Of a stretch of 64,000 nt of DNA, positions 52,171 through 59,697 are shown in pieces. Source of the stretch: Fen-1135 sp963705275. Lineage in GTDB: Bacteria > Desulfobacterota > Syntrophia > Syntrophales > UBA2185. The notes under the pieces are model-generated. The model did no database searches, was not told where the DNA came from, and was given only the letters and a program-made list of their open reading frames with translations. Made by a program: the position numbers and the translations under genes. The stretch lies in NCBI GenBank assembly GCA_963705275.1, contig OY970063.1:1364001-1428000 (forward strand), in the 5' to 3' direction. Position 1 is the stretch's first letter; each line of letters starts with the position of its first letter.

Positions 52171-52482
52171 ATGCAACATAGCAGACGTTTCGTTACTGTC
52201 GGTATCTTGAGCGTGATCTTCCTGCTCATTTCTTCGCAGCCCCTTCTTGCCGCCGAAAGAATAATCAGCATGGTGGTCCCCGGATGCGAGTGACAAGTCA
52301 CAGCGAGCAGGGTAGGTGATGCCCTGAAGGAAATCCCGGGTGTTCTTAAGTACGATGCAAATCCATTCACTCACGAAGTTACTGTAAAATTCGACGACAC
52401 AAAGACCAGCATTGATAAGATAGTGGAGGGACTTGCCAAGGAAGACTTCCCGATCAAGGGGGAGCCGAAGATCATTCAGTAA
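52171..52482 (+). CDS. secreted heavy-metal-associated-domain selenoprotein (Cys-Glu-Sec)
   Basis: A 103-residue protein if UGA at 52291-52293 is selenocysteine. A signal peptide (FVTVGILSVIFLLISSQPLLAA) is followed by an HMA/MerP-type ferredoxin-like domain: IISMVVPG, then C39-E40-U41, then RVGDALKEIPGVLKYDAN and EVTVKFDDTKTSIDKIVEGL. By alignment the Sec takes the place of the first Cys of MxCxxC, the second Cys is Thr, and an extra Cys precedes it, so a metal-binding CxxC has become a Cys-x-Sec redox pair. Stopping at the UGA would leave only the signal peptide. A hairpin with GGT in its loop follows. GGAGGAG ribosome site at seven bases. Confidence 0.82.
52308..52326 (+). promoter_or_regulatory. 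SECIS-like hairpin in HMA gene
   Basis: CAGGG-TAGGTGATG-CCCTG: five-pair stem, nine-base loop with GGT, loop GG about 21 bases after the UGA. Stem is short, so support is moderate. Confidence 0.5.
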
Positions 52483-52516
52483 ACTTGAGTGTATGCGGAA
52501 AGGTAGGGAGTATAAT

Positions 52517-53071
52517 ATGCATAAAAGACGATACGCACGGATTTGTTTCTTTGTCGGCCTTTCTCTCCTTTTAATGTCTGCCTACTCTATTGCGGCCGGC
52601 ATAGAGGCCTCAAAGCTGATAGGAAAAGAAACCTGGAATTTCAATCTCGCCTCCACTCATGACCGGTTGATTAATTACGGTGATGATTATTATGGAAAAT
52701 TCTACCTGATCATGACCTTTTTCCCGGCCGCATTCACACCCGTCTGAACGGGCGAGATGCAGGGGCACCAGAAGATTCTTTCTGTCTATGCCTCTCTAAA
52801 CGCCCAGGTCGTGGGCGTAAGCCGGGATGACGTGATAACCCTCAAGTATTGGGCACAGAAGTATAAACTTATCTTCCCCCTGCTTTCGAACATCTCCGGA
52901 TATCTGGGCGATCAATACGGAGTGATTGGCGCCGATAAATTCCTCTTTAACAGGCGTACGGTAATCATAGATAAGAAGGCTGTCATCCGGTATTCGAAAG
53001 ACGGTTCACCAAACTATGAAGAAATTCTTGCCACCCTCAGGAAGATTAACCAGGAAGAGGCAAGAAAATAG
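52517..53071 (+). CDS. secreted peroxiredoxin with selenocysteine at the peroxidatic site
   Basis: A 184-residue AhpC/TSA-fold protein if UGA at 52745-52747 is read as Sec77. A signal-like N-terminus (ICFFVGLSLLLMSAYSIAAG) precedes the domain. The active-site strand reads FFPAAFTPV-U-TGEMQ, exactly where peroxiredoxins have FYPxDFTPVCTxE, so the peroxidatic Cys is Sec. Downstream come VVGVSRDDVITLKYWAQKY, FPLLSNISGYLGDQYGV and RRTVIIDKKAVIRY. No obvious resolving Cys follows, suggesting a 1-Sec enzyme needing an outside reductant. The ATG has GGGAG at six bases. It ends a probable operon with the flavoprotein and the HMA protein. Confidence 0.88.
52755..52770 (+). promoter_or_regulatory. weak SECIS candidate in peroxiredoxin gene
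   Basis: Directly after the UGA the message is G-rich and can form only a minimal TGC-AGGG-GCA hairpin, loop starting 13 bases after the UGA. It is much weaker than the rhodanese hairpin; the Sec call rests on protein homology. Confidence 0.3.
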
Positions 53072-54114
53072 GATTCTTGCTGGTGGCCTACCTTCACCCC
53101 CGGCTGAGAAGTTTACATCAGCTTTCGTACAAGAACAATGAGGGGACAGGCGGAATAAACAGATACCAGTCTGTCCCGCATTATTTGCGCCTGGACGGAA
53201 TATCGTAAAAAAGCCGCCATGCGAACCGTTCCCTTGTGAGAGAGTCTCTTGTTGCCGAGGCAGCCGAATAGGTTTCTTGAAGTCGGATTTGGGTTTATCA
53301 GCCACGGCGATCGTCACCGTTTTTACTCTCAACGAAAATCATTGCTGATATCCGGCACCCTTACTTTGACAACATAGGCCAAATGACCTTCTCTACTAAA
53401 CTCAGAACTATTTCAGGGGGCTGTCTATGTCCCTGCCTGACCCGGGCATACCTGTCAAAAATAATTTCGCTCTGCACTTGAGAGATTCTCTCTATTCGGA
53501 AAATTTATGCGGATCGGGAAGCCGGAAATGGTATGCCTTTCGCATTGGGTTGATATGCTTCACATAATCTTCCCTGAAATATCAATGTCGAGGCTGAGTT
53601 TCTTATATTATTTAAATTATTCATGAATTCCTTTGCCTAATAATCATGCAAAGAGCTTAAAATCATCAATAATTGATGGTTTTTTTGATTCATCAACATG
53701 GTCATTAACAATCTTATCAACAACTTTGTTAATCCCTGTTATGTGTGCTCTCCGAAGGTGCGTCATTGCTTGTTTCCAGCAATCTGCTCCCTCAGAATGA
53801 CCGCCTGTGGAGGTATCCCGCACCACGTTTCTGCGTATAGAGAATTCACGGCGCTTCCAGAGCAATCATACGGCCAAGGCAGGCTCCGCGAGGATCAGCA
53901 GCAAGCATCTCCGAAGATCCTTATCAGTTAAGGCTTTCGCGCGCCTTCCGTGGAAAAGGATCAAATGCATGTTTGAGGGCATTCGGTAAACCCGTCGATT
54001 GAAAGACTGTCACGACTTGTAGTTGAAGGCTTCAATCTCCTGCTTTCATCCGTTCATAGAAGTGGAAGCCATAGACAAACGCCACATATTAATAATGAAG
54101 ACCTTCTGAAAGTA
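53072..54114. other. intergenic region after peroxiredoxin gene
   Basis: About 1 kb with no gene I can support. It has a GGGACAG/CTGTCCC dyad (53143-53177) soon after the peroxiredoxin stop and a terminator-like hairpin at 53661-53687. Short open frames on both strands have no ribosome site or family resemblance. Confidence 0.5.
53661..53687 (+). terminator. orphan terminator-like hairpin
   Basis: AATCATCA / TGATGGTT with a five-base loop followed by six T. It lies almost 600 bases after the nearest plus-strand gene, so it may end a long 3' leader or an unannotated small RNA. Confidence 0.5.
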
Positions 54115-55224
54115 TCAACTATCTGTGGAGGGGAAATTTTCGGAACCGGCCAGCCAGCATTGGGGGTCATCAGCGAAGAGGTCGGTTGCACCTTGCGATT
54201 TTGAATAGGCGTATGCGACCGCCCGGCAACCACGGCAGGATGGCCAGAGAGAGCATCTCCCGCATTTCCCTTCATAACTTTGTCTTTCCCTGAGGCGCCG
54301 GAGGACTTTGGAAGTGGACCAGATATGCCGCAGGGAGGTCTTGCAGACGTTCCCTATCTTGAGCCCGATGCGGCGGCAGGGCATGACAGACCCGTCACTG
54401 GTAATGGTCACTCCTGAAAAGCCGGCGCTGCAGCCCGAAAGGGCCAGTTCGCTCTCCGGCGAAGGCTTGAATCCCGAAAGGACCCCGGCAAGAGGATCCC
54501 CGGAGGCGACTTCGAAGGAAGGGCTGTTTAACGCAAGCGCTCTTTCATACGCCAACTTGATCTCCCGGGGGGTAAGGAGGCTATCCAATAACTTTCCCCC
54601 GCTTCCACAGGGAACCAAGCGGGAAAAACCGATTCCAGAAAAGCCCGCTGCTTCCGCTATCTTTGCTGTCTCTTCGATAGTATTGATGTTGAGGCGGGAG
54701 AGAGTCATATTGGCGCTCACGCAATTCCCCTTATCGATGAGAAGACGGGCACCTTTAGTTGCAGCGGCAAAGCTTCCCGGACCTCTAATGCTATCGTGTA
54801 TTTCGGGAGGGCCTTCAAGACTGACCTGGATGTCTGCGATGCCTATGGCAGACGCCTCTCGGGCGTCCTCTTCAGTAATAAGGCAGCCGTTGGTCAGAAT
54901 TGCTACCTTGTAGCCGCTCTCTCTGGCATGGGCGATCACGTCCCACAGCCCTTTATAGAGAAAAGGCTCTCCACCGGTAAAATTAATCGACGGGGACAGA
55001 GATATATCGTACTCCTTCTCCCAGGCCTCCAACATCTCCGTGGCCCCGCCGATATGCTGCTTCAACTCATCAATGGACATTTCTCGAGGTTTTCTCCGCT
55101 GCTGATAGCAATGCCGGCATCGGAGATTGCAACGCTCGGTAAGATGCCACTGGATAAAAAAATCAAATGCCTTTGTTGCCGGACCGGCAACTATTTGCCT
55201 TTTCACTTCTTTCAACTGTAGCAT
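54115..55224 (-). CDS. radical SAM/SPASM domain peptide-maturase-like protein
   Basis: A 369-residue radical SAM enzyme. The SAM cluster motif is CNLRCRHC (near residues 32-39), followed by NFTGGEP and TNGCLITEE. The C-terminal SPASM domain has CSAGFSG...MPCRRIG...C and CGRCSLWPSCRGC...C, enough Cys for two auxiliary clusters, as in PqqE and anSME. Such enzymes modify ribosomal peptides or protein active sites. A 35-codon micro-ORF with a strong ribosome site overlaps its start by 13 bases, a typical precursor-maturase layout. No PqqD/RRE gene is visible nearby. Confidence 0.88.
   Translation of the reverse strand: MLQLKEVKRQIVAGPATKAFDFFIQWHLTERCNLRCRHCYQQRRKPREMSIDELKQHIGGATEMLEAWEKEYDISLSPSINFTGGEPFLYKGLWDVIAHARESGYKVAILTNGCLITEEDAREASAIGIADIQVSLEGPPEIHDSIRGPGSFAAATKGARLLIDKGNCVSANMTLSRLNINTIEETAKIAEAAGFSGIGFSRLVPCGSGGKLLDSLLTPREIKLAYERALALNSPSFEVASGDPLAGVLSGFKPSPESELALSGCSAGFSGVTITSDGSVMPCRRIGLKIGNVCKTSLRHIWSTSKVLRRLRERQSYEGKCGRCSLWPSCRGCRAVAYAYSKSQGATDLFADDPQCWLAGSENFPSTDS
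55175..55191 (-). promoter_or_regulatory. GGUC-loop hairpin downstream of micro-ORF UGA codons
   Basis: Minus strand GTTGCC-GGTCC-GGCAAC. Same form and loop as the rhodanese SECIS-like hairpin. The loop begins 17 bases after the second in-frame UGA of the micro-ORF and 26 after the first. It also codes for part of the radical SAM protein. Confidence 0.45.
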
Positions 55225-55319
55225 AACTTACCAGACTCCGCAGACCTCATGTACAACCAGAACTTCTCTTCTTCACGCTTGGCTCGTTTGCTCAGTTCGT
55301 TACTTTTCAGGGTCCTCAT
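55212..55319 (-). CDS. micro-ORF, candidate radical-SAM precursor peptide
   Basis: A 35-residue peptide starting MRTLKSNELSKRAKREEEK, then FWLYMRSAESG, and ending KLCYS before UGA. The ribosome site AAGGAGGTGA eight bases before the ATG is among the best in the window. The stop lies inside the start of the radical SAM gene, so the two are coupled. Charged leader and a short Cys/Tyr/Ser tail fit a RiPP-type precursor. If UGA codons at 55212-55214 and 55203-55205 are read as Sec, the peptide extends to a TAG at 55191-55193 (42 residues, tail S-U-K-K-U-K-G-K). I recognise no family. Confidence 0.6.
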   Translation of the reverse strand: MRTLKSNELSKRAKREEEKFWLYMRSAESGKLCYS

Positions 55320-55483
55320 CCTTATTCACCTCCTTTCATATTGTTTTTAAGCCTGGGTTACAAACTCCTAGACGATCAATACCGATCATCAGTAGGACTA
55401 TCTCCTCTTGCAACAGCGGGAGCTGGACCTATAATTCCAATTGTCTACTAAGAAAGAGCCTTTCAATTCTATAAGGAAAGGCC

Positions 55484-56146
55484 TCATTTATCTTTGCCAA
55501 ATGCCTTAGCTGGTTTTACAATCACCCGCGCCGGAGCGCCGTCAGAATCCAGAATCTTGATGGGAAGACATATCATGTGGTAACGACCGGGCAGGGCCTC
55601 GGTGAGGTCAAGCCCTTCAATGATGAGAATCCCCGCGCCCAGCAACATCCTATGGACCTCGGGGCCATCTTTTTTGTATCCGCCGACGGAAAGATAATCT
55701 ATGCCAAGGGTCTTGATGCCGCGAGCGACGAGGAATTCCGCCGCACCTTTCTCCATGTAGACAAAGTCTTCGCTAAAGGTATCTTTATGTAGTATTTTAT
55801 TTATCGAGTTTCGTGTCCTCAGAAGGATCCTCTCACCTTTCTTAATTCCGTGTCCGGCAAGCGCCTTTTCTTTGATGGTATCCACATCTGCAATTTCGAT
55901 GATCCTCGCAGGACCGATGAGCGAATCGATCAATATCTGGTCAACGCCCTTTGCGCCTTTGATAAAATGCGCCGGGGCGTCGACATGGGTGCCGGAATGA
56001 GCGCCCATGATTATCTTCGAGAAGTTGACGGCGTCGCCTTTGTCCATCTCTCTTACACGTGCAATGGAAAAAGGAGGGTCAGTTGGCCAGTGCACCATAT
56101 TGGATTTCAAGGTAAGAGAAAGATCGATCCATTTGTCGTCCTTCAT
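55484..56146 (-). CDS. cyclase-family (kynurenine formamidase-like) metal hydrolase
   Basis: A 220-residue protein: WIDLSLTLKSNMVHWPTDPPF, the metal motif GAHSGTHVDAPAHF (HxGTHxDxxxH), and LGIDYLSVGG. Members hydrolyse arylformamides or cyclic amides. The open frame extends 43 codons upstream into rpiA; ATG 56146 begins at the conserved region and leaves a 34-base gap after rpiA, so I chose it. Substrate unknown. Confidence 0.85.
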   Translation of the reverse strand: MKDDKWIDLSLTLKSNMVHWPTDPPFSIARVREMDKGDAVNFSKIIMGAHSGTHVDAPAHFIKGAKGVDQILIDSLIGPARIIEIADVDTIKEKALAGHGIKKGERILLRTRNSINKILHKDTFSEDFVYMEKGAAEFLVARGIKTLGIDYLSVGGYKKDGPEVHRMLLGAGILIIEGLDLTEALPGRYHMICLPIKILDSDGAPARVIVKPAKAFGKDK

Positions 56147-56180
56147 CGTACTATAAACTCTCCATGTCTGCTTTGTCCAA

Positions 56181-56876
56181 TCAGTCGCGCTCGATATGGC
56201 GCAGGCCGCCTTTCCCGGCGACGATGACATCCGTGGCGACACGTATAAAGAGCCCGTGTTCGATAACCCCTGCACGCGCCTTTAAATCGGCGGCCAGTTT
56301 AGAAGGGTCCCCTATGGGACCAAAATTGGCGTCGAGAATAATATTGCCTTGGTCGGTCTTGAAAAGTTTTTCATCGCTATACCTTCTTGGCTTCACGTCT
56401 GCTCCAAGTTTTTCCAGAAAAAAAATGTGTGACTGCCATCCGAAGGGGGCAACTTCGATGGGTACAGCGCACCGCGTGCCGAGGACGGGTGACATCTTCG
56501 ATTCATCCACGATGATGATCTCACAAAGGCTTGCCTGGGCAACTATCTTTTCCCTCAACAGAGCGCCGCCTCCGCCTTTTATGAGGTTAAGATGTCCGTC
56601 CACTTCATCCGCACCATCGATGGTAAGATCAATGACAGGGTGCCTGTTCAGAGTCGTAAGGGTAATCCCCAGTCTCCGCGCGTCGTCGTGCACATTTCGG
56701 GAACAGGGTACACCGCGTATGTCTTGCAGCTTTCCCGAACGAACCAGCTCTGCAATTCGTTTTACGGCAAAAAAAGCTGTGCTGCCATGACCCAAGCCCA
56801 CGATCATGCCCGATTGTACAAACTCGACCGCCCGGCGCGCCGCCTGCTCTTTCAGTTTTGCGGTATTACTTCCCAC
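56181..56876 (-). CDS. rpiA: ribose-5-phosphate isomerase A
   Basis: A 231-residue RpiA: VGLGHGSTAFFAVKRIAE, DLTIDGADEVDGHLNLIKGGGGALLREKIV with the catalytic Asp/Lys, and DESKMSPVLG. It interconverts ribose-5- and ribulose-5-phosphate. It starts at GTG with AGGAGG at nine bases. It follows ctaB by 77 bases on the same strand and is probably just a tail gene of the oxidase operon. Confidence 0.95.
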   Translation of the reverse strand: MGSNTAKLKEQAARRAVEFVQSGMIVGLGHGSTAFFAVKRIAELVRSGKLQDIRGVPCSRNVHDDARRLGITLTTLNRHPVIDLTIDGADEVDGHLNLIKGGGGALLREKIVAQASLCEIIIVDESKMSPVLGTRCAVPIEVAPFGWQSHIFFLEKLGADVKPRRYSDEKLFKTDQGNIILDANFGPIGDPSKLAADLKARAGVIEHGLFIRVATDVIVAGKGGLRHIERD

Positions 56877-56953
56877 TTATCTTACTCCTCCTTCCTTTCC
56901 TAGGCTGCGTCATTATTCCTTCCTGTCCATTATTTGAATTATGACACAGTTTG

Positions 56954-57877
56954 CTAGAGAAGGAAATCGGGCAGTTTATCAAAAAATATGAGCATCATAA
57001 CCATAAGCATAAAGTAATTAGTCCGCTTGAAAACGCTCGTGTACTCCGGTTCGCTACCCCTTATCAAGTTTGTCCCGTTGATGGCAAGCCACAGGGAGAC
57101 GGCAATGAGGGAGATGTGGATAATGGGCGACCGGAGCAGGCCGGAGAAGATAACGAGCTGCAAGCTGACGGCTGTCGCCATGATCCATTGGAAAGTAAGC
57201 CTGTCCAGTTGAACCCCGGAGAAGATCTCCGTGAGGGAAGGTAGGCCGGCCTCTTCGTACTCTCTTCCGAAGGCAAGGAGATGGATGAGAAAGTGAGGGA
57301 CCTGCCACATAAAGAAGAAAAAGGAGAGGACCACCAACCGCGGGTCCAAGAGGCTCCCGCCGCCTGCAATCCAGCCGATCGCCGGCGGGATGGCGCCGAC
57401 AAGGGCGCCTGGGATTGCGGCAAATGCATTGCGGATCTTGAACCACGTGTAAAAACCGTTGTACCAGAGTACAGCGGCAAGCCCAAGAAGGGGCGCTGCT
57501 AATGCGCCGGTGAAGAAAAGTACTATAGCACCTGCACATATCAGAGCAACGGCAAAGAAGAGCGCATGTCCGGGTTTGATTCTCCCGGACGGTATGGGCC
57601 TTCTGGCCGTCCTTCGCATAAGCGCATCGGTAGCACGCTCCTGCCAGTGATTGAGGGCGCATGCACCGCAAGCCATGAGAAATACACCTGTCATGAGGGC
57701 AGGCATTACCATCCAGGGCTCATGCGCTCCCAGGAGAAGTCCTGTAGCCGCGGAAAGAGCGGCAAAGAAGGATATCTTAACCTTGCAGAGGCAGAGGTAG
57801 GAGCGGGCTTGCAAAGGGGGATGGAAAAGGGATTCATGCAGATGGGTGTTTCTTGGAAACGACCTGGTAATAATCAT
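56954..57877 (-). CDS. ctaB: protoheme IX farnesyltransferase
   Basis: A 307-residue UbiA-fold membrane enzyme making heme O for the oxidase. About nine membrane helices. The first Asp-rich motif is NHWQERATDALMRRTARRPIPSG, and loop 2/3 has YTWFKIRNAFAAIPGALVGAIPPAIGW and FGREYEEAGLP. Its ATG overlaps the coxB stop (ATGA). Heme A synthase (ctaA) is not in the window, so whether heme O or heme A is used is open. Confidence 0.93.
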   Translation of the reverse strand: MIITRSFPRNTHLHESLFHPPLQARSYLCLCKVKISFFAALSAATGLLLGAHEPWMVMPALMTGVFLMACGACALNHWQERATDALMRRTARRPIPSGRIKPGHALFFAVALICAGAIVLFFTGALAAPLLGLAAVLWYNGFYTWFKIRNAFAAIPGALVGAIPPAIGWIAGGGSLLDPRLVVLSFFFFMWQVPHFLIHLLAFGREYEEAGLPSLTEIFSGVQLDRLTFQWIMATAVSLQLVIFSGLLRSPIIHISLIAVSLWLAINGTNLIRGSEPEYTSVFKRTNYFMLMVMMLIFFDKLPDFLL

Positions 57878-58776
57878 TTGAGAGTCTCCATATAAGAAAC
57901 TATTGTCTTGAGTTCCTCATCCGTCATGGGGACCTGTGGCATCACCGGGGGATAGCCCTTGACAAGCATTGATCGGGGTTTAAGTATGTGTTCACGGATA
58001 AAAGTGTAATCCACGGTAATATCCTTTTCCTGCCCCGCTGCGATTACCGTCTCTTTTCTGCCTACGAGGTCCTTAAAAGTAGGACCAATCTTCGAGGTAC
58101 CGTCCAGAGTATGGCATCCGAGACACCCCTTTGCCTGCAGGATCATCGGCCCAAGATCAGCGACTGATGTGGGCGGCGCCGCATTCACCCACTTCTCAAA
58201 ATCATCCGGCGTCATCACAACAACTTGCGAGCGCATGTGGGAATGGCCTACCCCGCAGTACTCGGTGCAGAAGATGTCATACGTCCCGGCTGCGTTCGCG
58301 GTGAACCAGAGGTGCGTCTTCATGCCGGGAACGCAATCCTCCTTTATGCGGTACGCGGGGATGTAGAGACAGTGGAGGACATCGGCGGACGTCATGACGA
58401 GCCTTACCGGTTTTCCCACAGGAACACGCAGCATGTCGCTCTGCCGGCCGTTTTCATAGTCAAAGAGCCAGGACCACTGCCGTGCCGTGACATTGACGGT
58501 CATGGCGTCCTTGGGCGGGTTGCGGATATAATCGAAGTCCACCCAGCCGAAGTAAAACATCAAGATGACAAGGATAGTGGGAATCACCGTCCATGTGACC
58601 TCCAGGAGCATACTCTCTTTCACATGCTCCGGATGGGGGTGCCTTTCCTTGTTATATTTGATGAGGAATATCACCATACAGACCGTTACGATAACAAGCA
58701 GAATCACGCAGCAGATGACGATGAAGAGAAACGCGTCTTCTACTTTTCCCGCTGTATTTGAAGGTCCGAGAATCAT
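57874..58776 (-). CDS. coxB: cytochrome c oxidase subunit II fused to cytochrome c
   Basis: A 300-residue subunit. Two N-terminal membrane helices, LEVTWTVIPT, ARQWSWLFDYENG, then the CuA site CTEYCGVGHSHM with the distal His in SADVLHCLYIPA. A C-terminal monoheme cytochrome c domain has CLGCH (near residue 215) and distal Met in the PPVMPQVPMTDEE tail. The fusion makes this a caa3-type oxidase. The open frame extends seven codons upstream into coxD; ATG 58776 has GAGG at six bases. Confidence 0.94.
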   Translation of the reverse strand: MILGPSNTAGKVEDAFLFIVICCVILLVIVTVCMVIFLIKYNKERHPHPEHVKESMLLEVTWTVIPTILVILMFYFGWVDFDYIRNPPKDAMTVNVTARQWSWLFDYENGRQSDMLRVPVGKPVRLVMTSADVLHCLYIPAYRIKEDCVPGMKTHLWFTANAAGTYDIFCTEYCGVGHSHMRSQVVVMTPDDFEKWVNAAPPTSVADLGPMILQAKGCLGCHTLDGTSKIGPTFKDLVGRKETVIAAGQEKDITVDYTFIREHILKPRSMLVKGYPPVMPQVPMTDEELKTIVSYMETLK

Positions 58777-58784
58777 AATCAACC

Positions 58785-59078
58785 TCAGCGCAACCACACA
58801 TCAACAAAGGTCAGCCCGATAAGCAACGTCAATGCCGCAACGGTGACGGTAAGCATCACTTTCAGAAATCTTCCCTCATACTTAAGGTGCATAAAGAAGG
58901 CGAGGACGAGACCAGCCTTCGCGGAAGCAATCAACAGCGACCCCAGGACGCTGAACTGGGCGAGCAGCCGGAGCTTTGCCACGGCGACAGTGCCGGCAAG
59001 GAGAATGAGAAGGGCCAGCCAGACGGCAGTGTAGGTGCCGGTTGAGACTGCATGGTCCTCTGTGTATTTTTCTTCCAT
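58785..59078 (-). CDS. cytochrome c oxidase subunit IV
   Basis: A 97-residue protein with three membrane helices (YTAVWLALLILLAGTVAVA, ASAKAGLVLAFFMHLKYEG, MLTVTVAALTLLIGLTFVDVW). FMHLKYE is the signature of prokaryotic COX4 (CtaF/CoxD-like). Located between coxC and coxB. Confidence 0.88.
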   Translation of the reverse strand: MEEKYTEDHAVSTGTYTAVWLALLILLAGTVAVAKLRLLAQFSVLGSLLIASAKAGLVLAFFMHLKYEGRFLKVMLTVTVAALTLLIGLTFVDVWLR

Positions 59079-59087
59079 GGTTTCTCC

Positions 59088-59693
59088 TTAAGTAATCAGG
59101 TAGAAAAGTGGATAGAGATAGATCCACACGATATCGACAAAGTGCCAGTATAGGCCTGTGTTCTCCAGTCGCGCGTAGTTTTCCCGGTTGATCGTTTCTC
59201 TCCGGGTGAAGTAGACCATGAAGGAGATGACGACGACCCCGACCAGGACGTGGAGCCCGTGGAGCCCGGTCATGACGTAGTAAAGCCCAAAAAAGAGGAT
59301 CTCTCCTTTGGCGAGCTTCAAGAGTGCCGGGGAATCCGGGTAAATTCCCAGATTGATCTTGGCGGTCCACTCAAAATATTTGATGACGAGGAATGCAACC
59401 CCCATGAGGATCGTCGCAAGCTGGAGCAGGGACGATTGAATATTTCTTCCTTTTTTTACGGCCGCAATCGAAAGGGCAATGGTGAAGCTGCTGGTAAGAA
59501 GTATGACGGTATTGATCGTCCCCAGGACGATGCTCTCCTCAGCGGCGCCAGAATGAAAGTCCTGAGAGTACTTATAGCGGTATATGGAATAAAGGAGGAA
59601 CATGCCGCCAAAGAATAGTATCTCCGTAAAGAGGAAGAACCACATGCCCATCTTTTTCCCCATCTTATCGATATGACCCGCTTGGGCGCTCAC
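59088..59693 (-). CDS. coxC: cytochrome c oxidase subunit III
   Basis: A 201-residue five-helix CoxC of the short type: MGMWFFLFTEILFFGGMFLLY, then FFGLYYVMTGLHGLHVLVGV (family signature HxLHVxxG) and GLYWHFVDIVWIYLYPLFYL. It starts at GTG just after the coxA stop. Confidence 0.94.
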   Translation of the reverse strand: MSAQAGHIDKMGKKMGMWFFLFTEILFFGGMFLLYSIYRYKYSQDFHSGAAEESIVLGTINTVILLTSSFTIALSIAAVKKGRNIQSSLLQLATILMGVAFLVIKYFEWTAKINLGIYPDSPALLKLAKGEILFFGLYYVMTGLHGLHVLVGVVVISFMVYFTRRETINRENYARLENTGLYWHFVDIVWIYLYPLFYLIT

Positions 59694-59697
59694 TGTC

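Noticed and set aside
53644..53989. Open frames of 60-77 codons between peroxiredoxin and radical SAM genes
   Set aside because: No ribosome sites, overlapping one another on both strands, no recognisable domain. I considered a transposase remnant but saw no inverted repeats or DDE motif.
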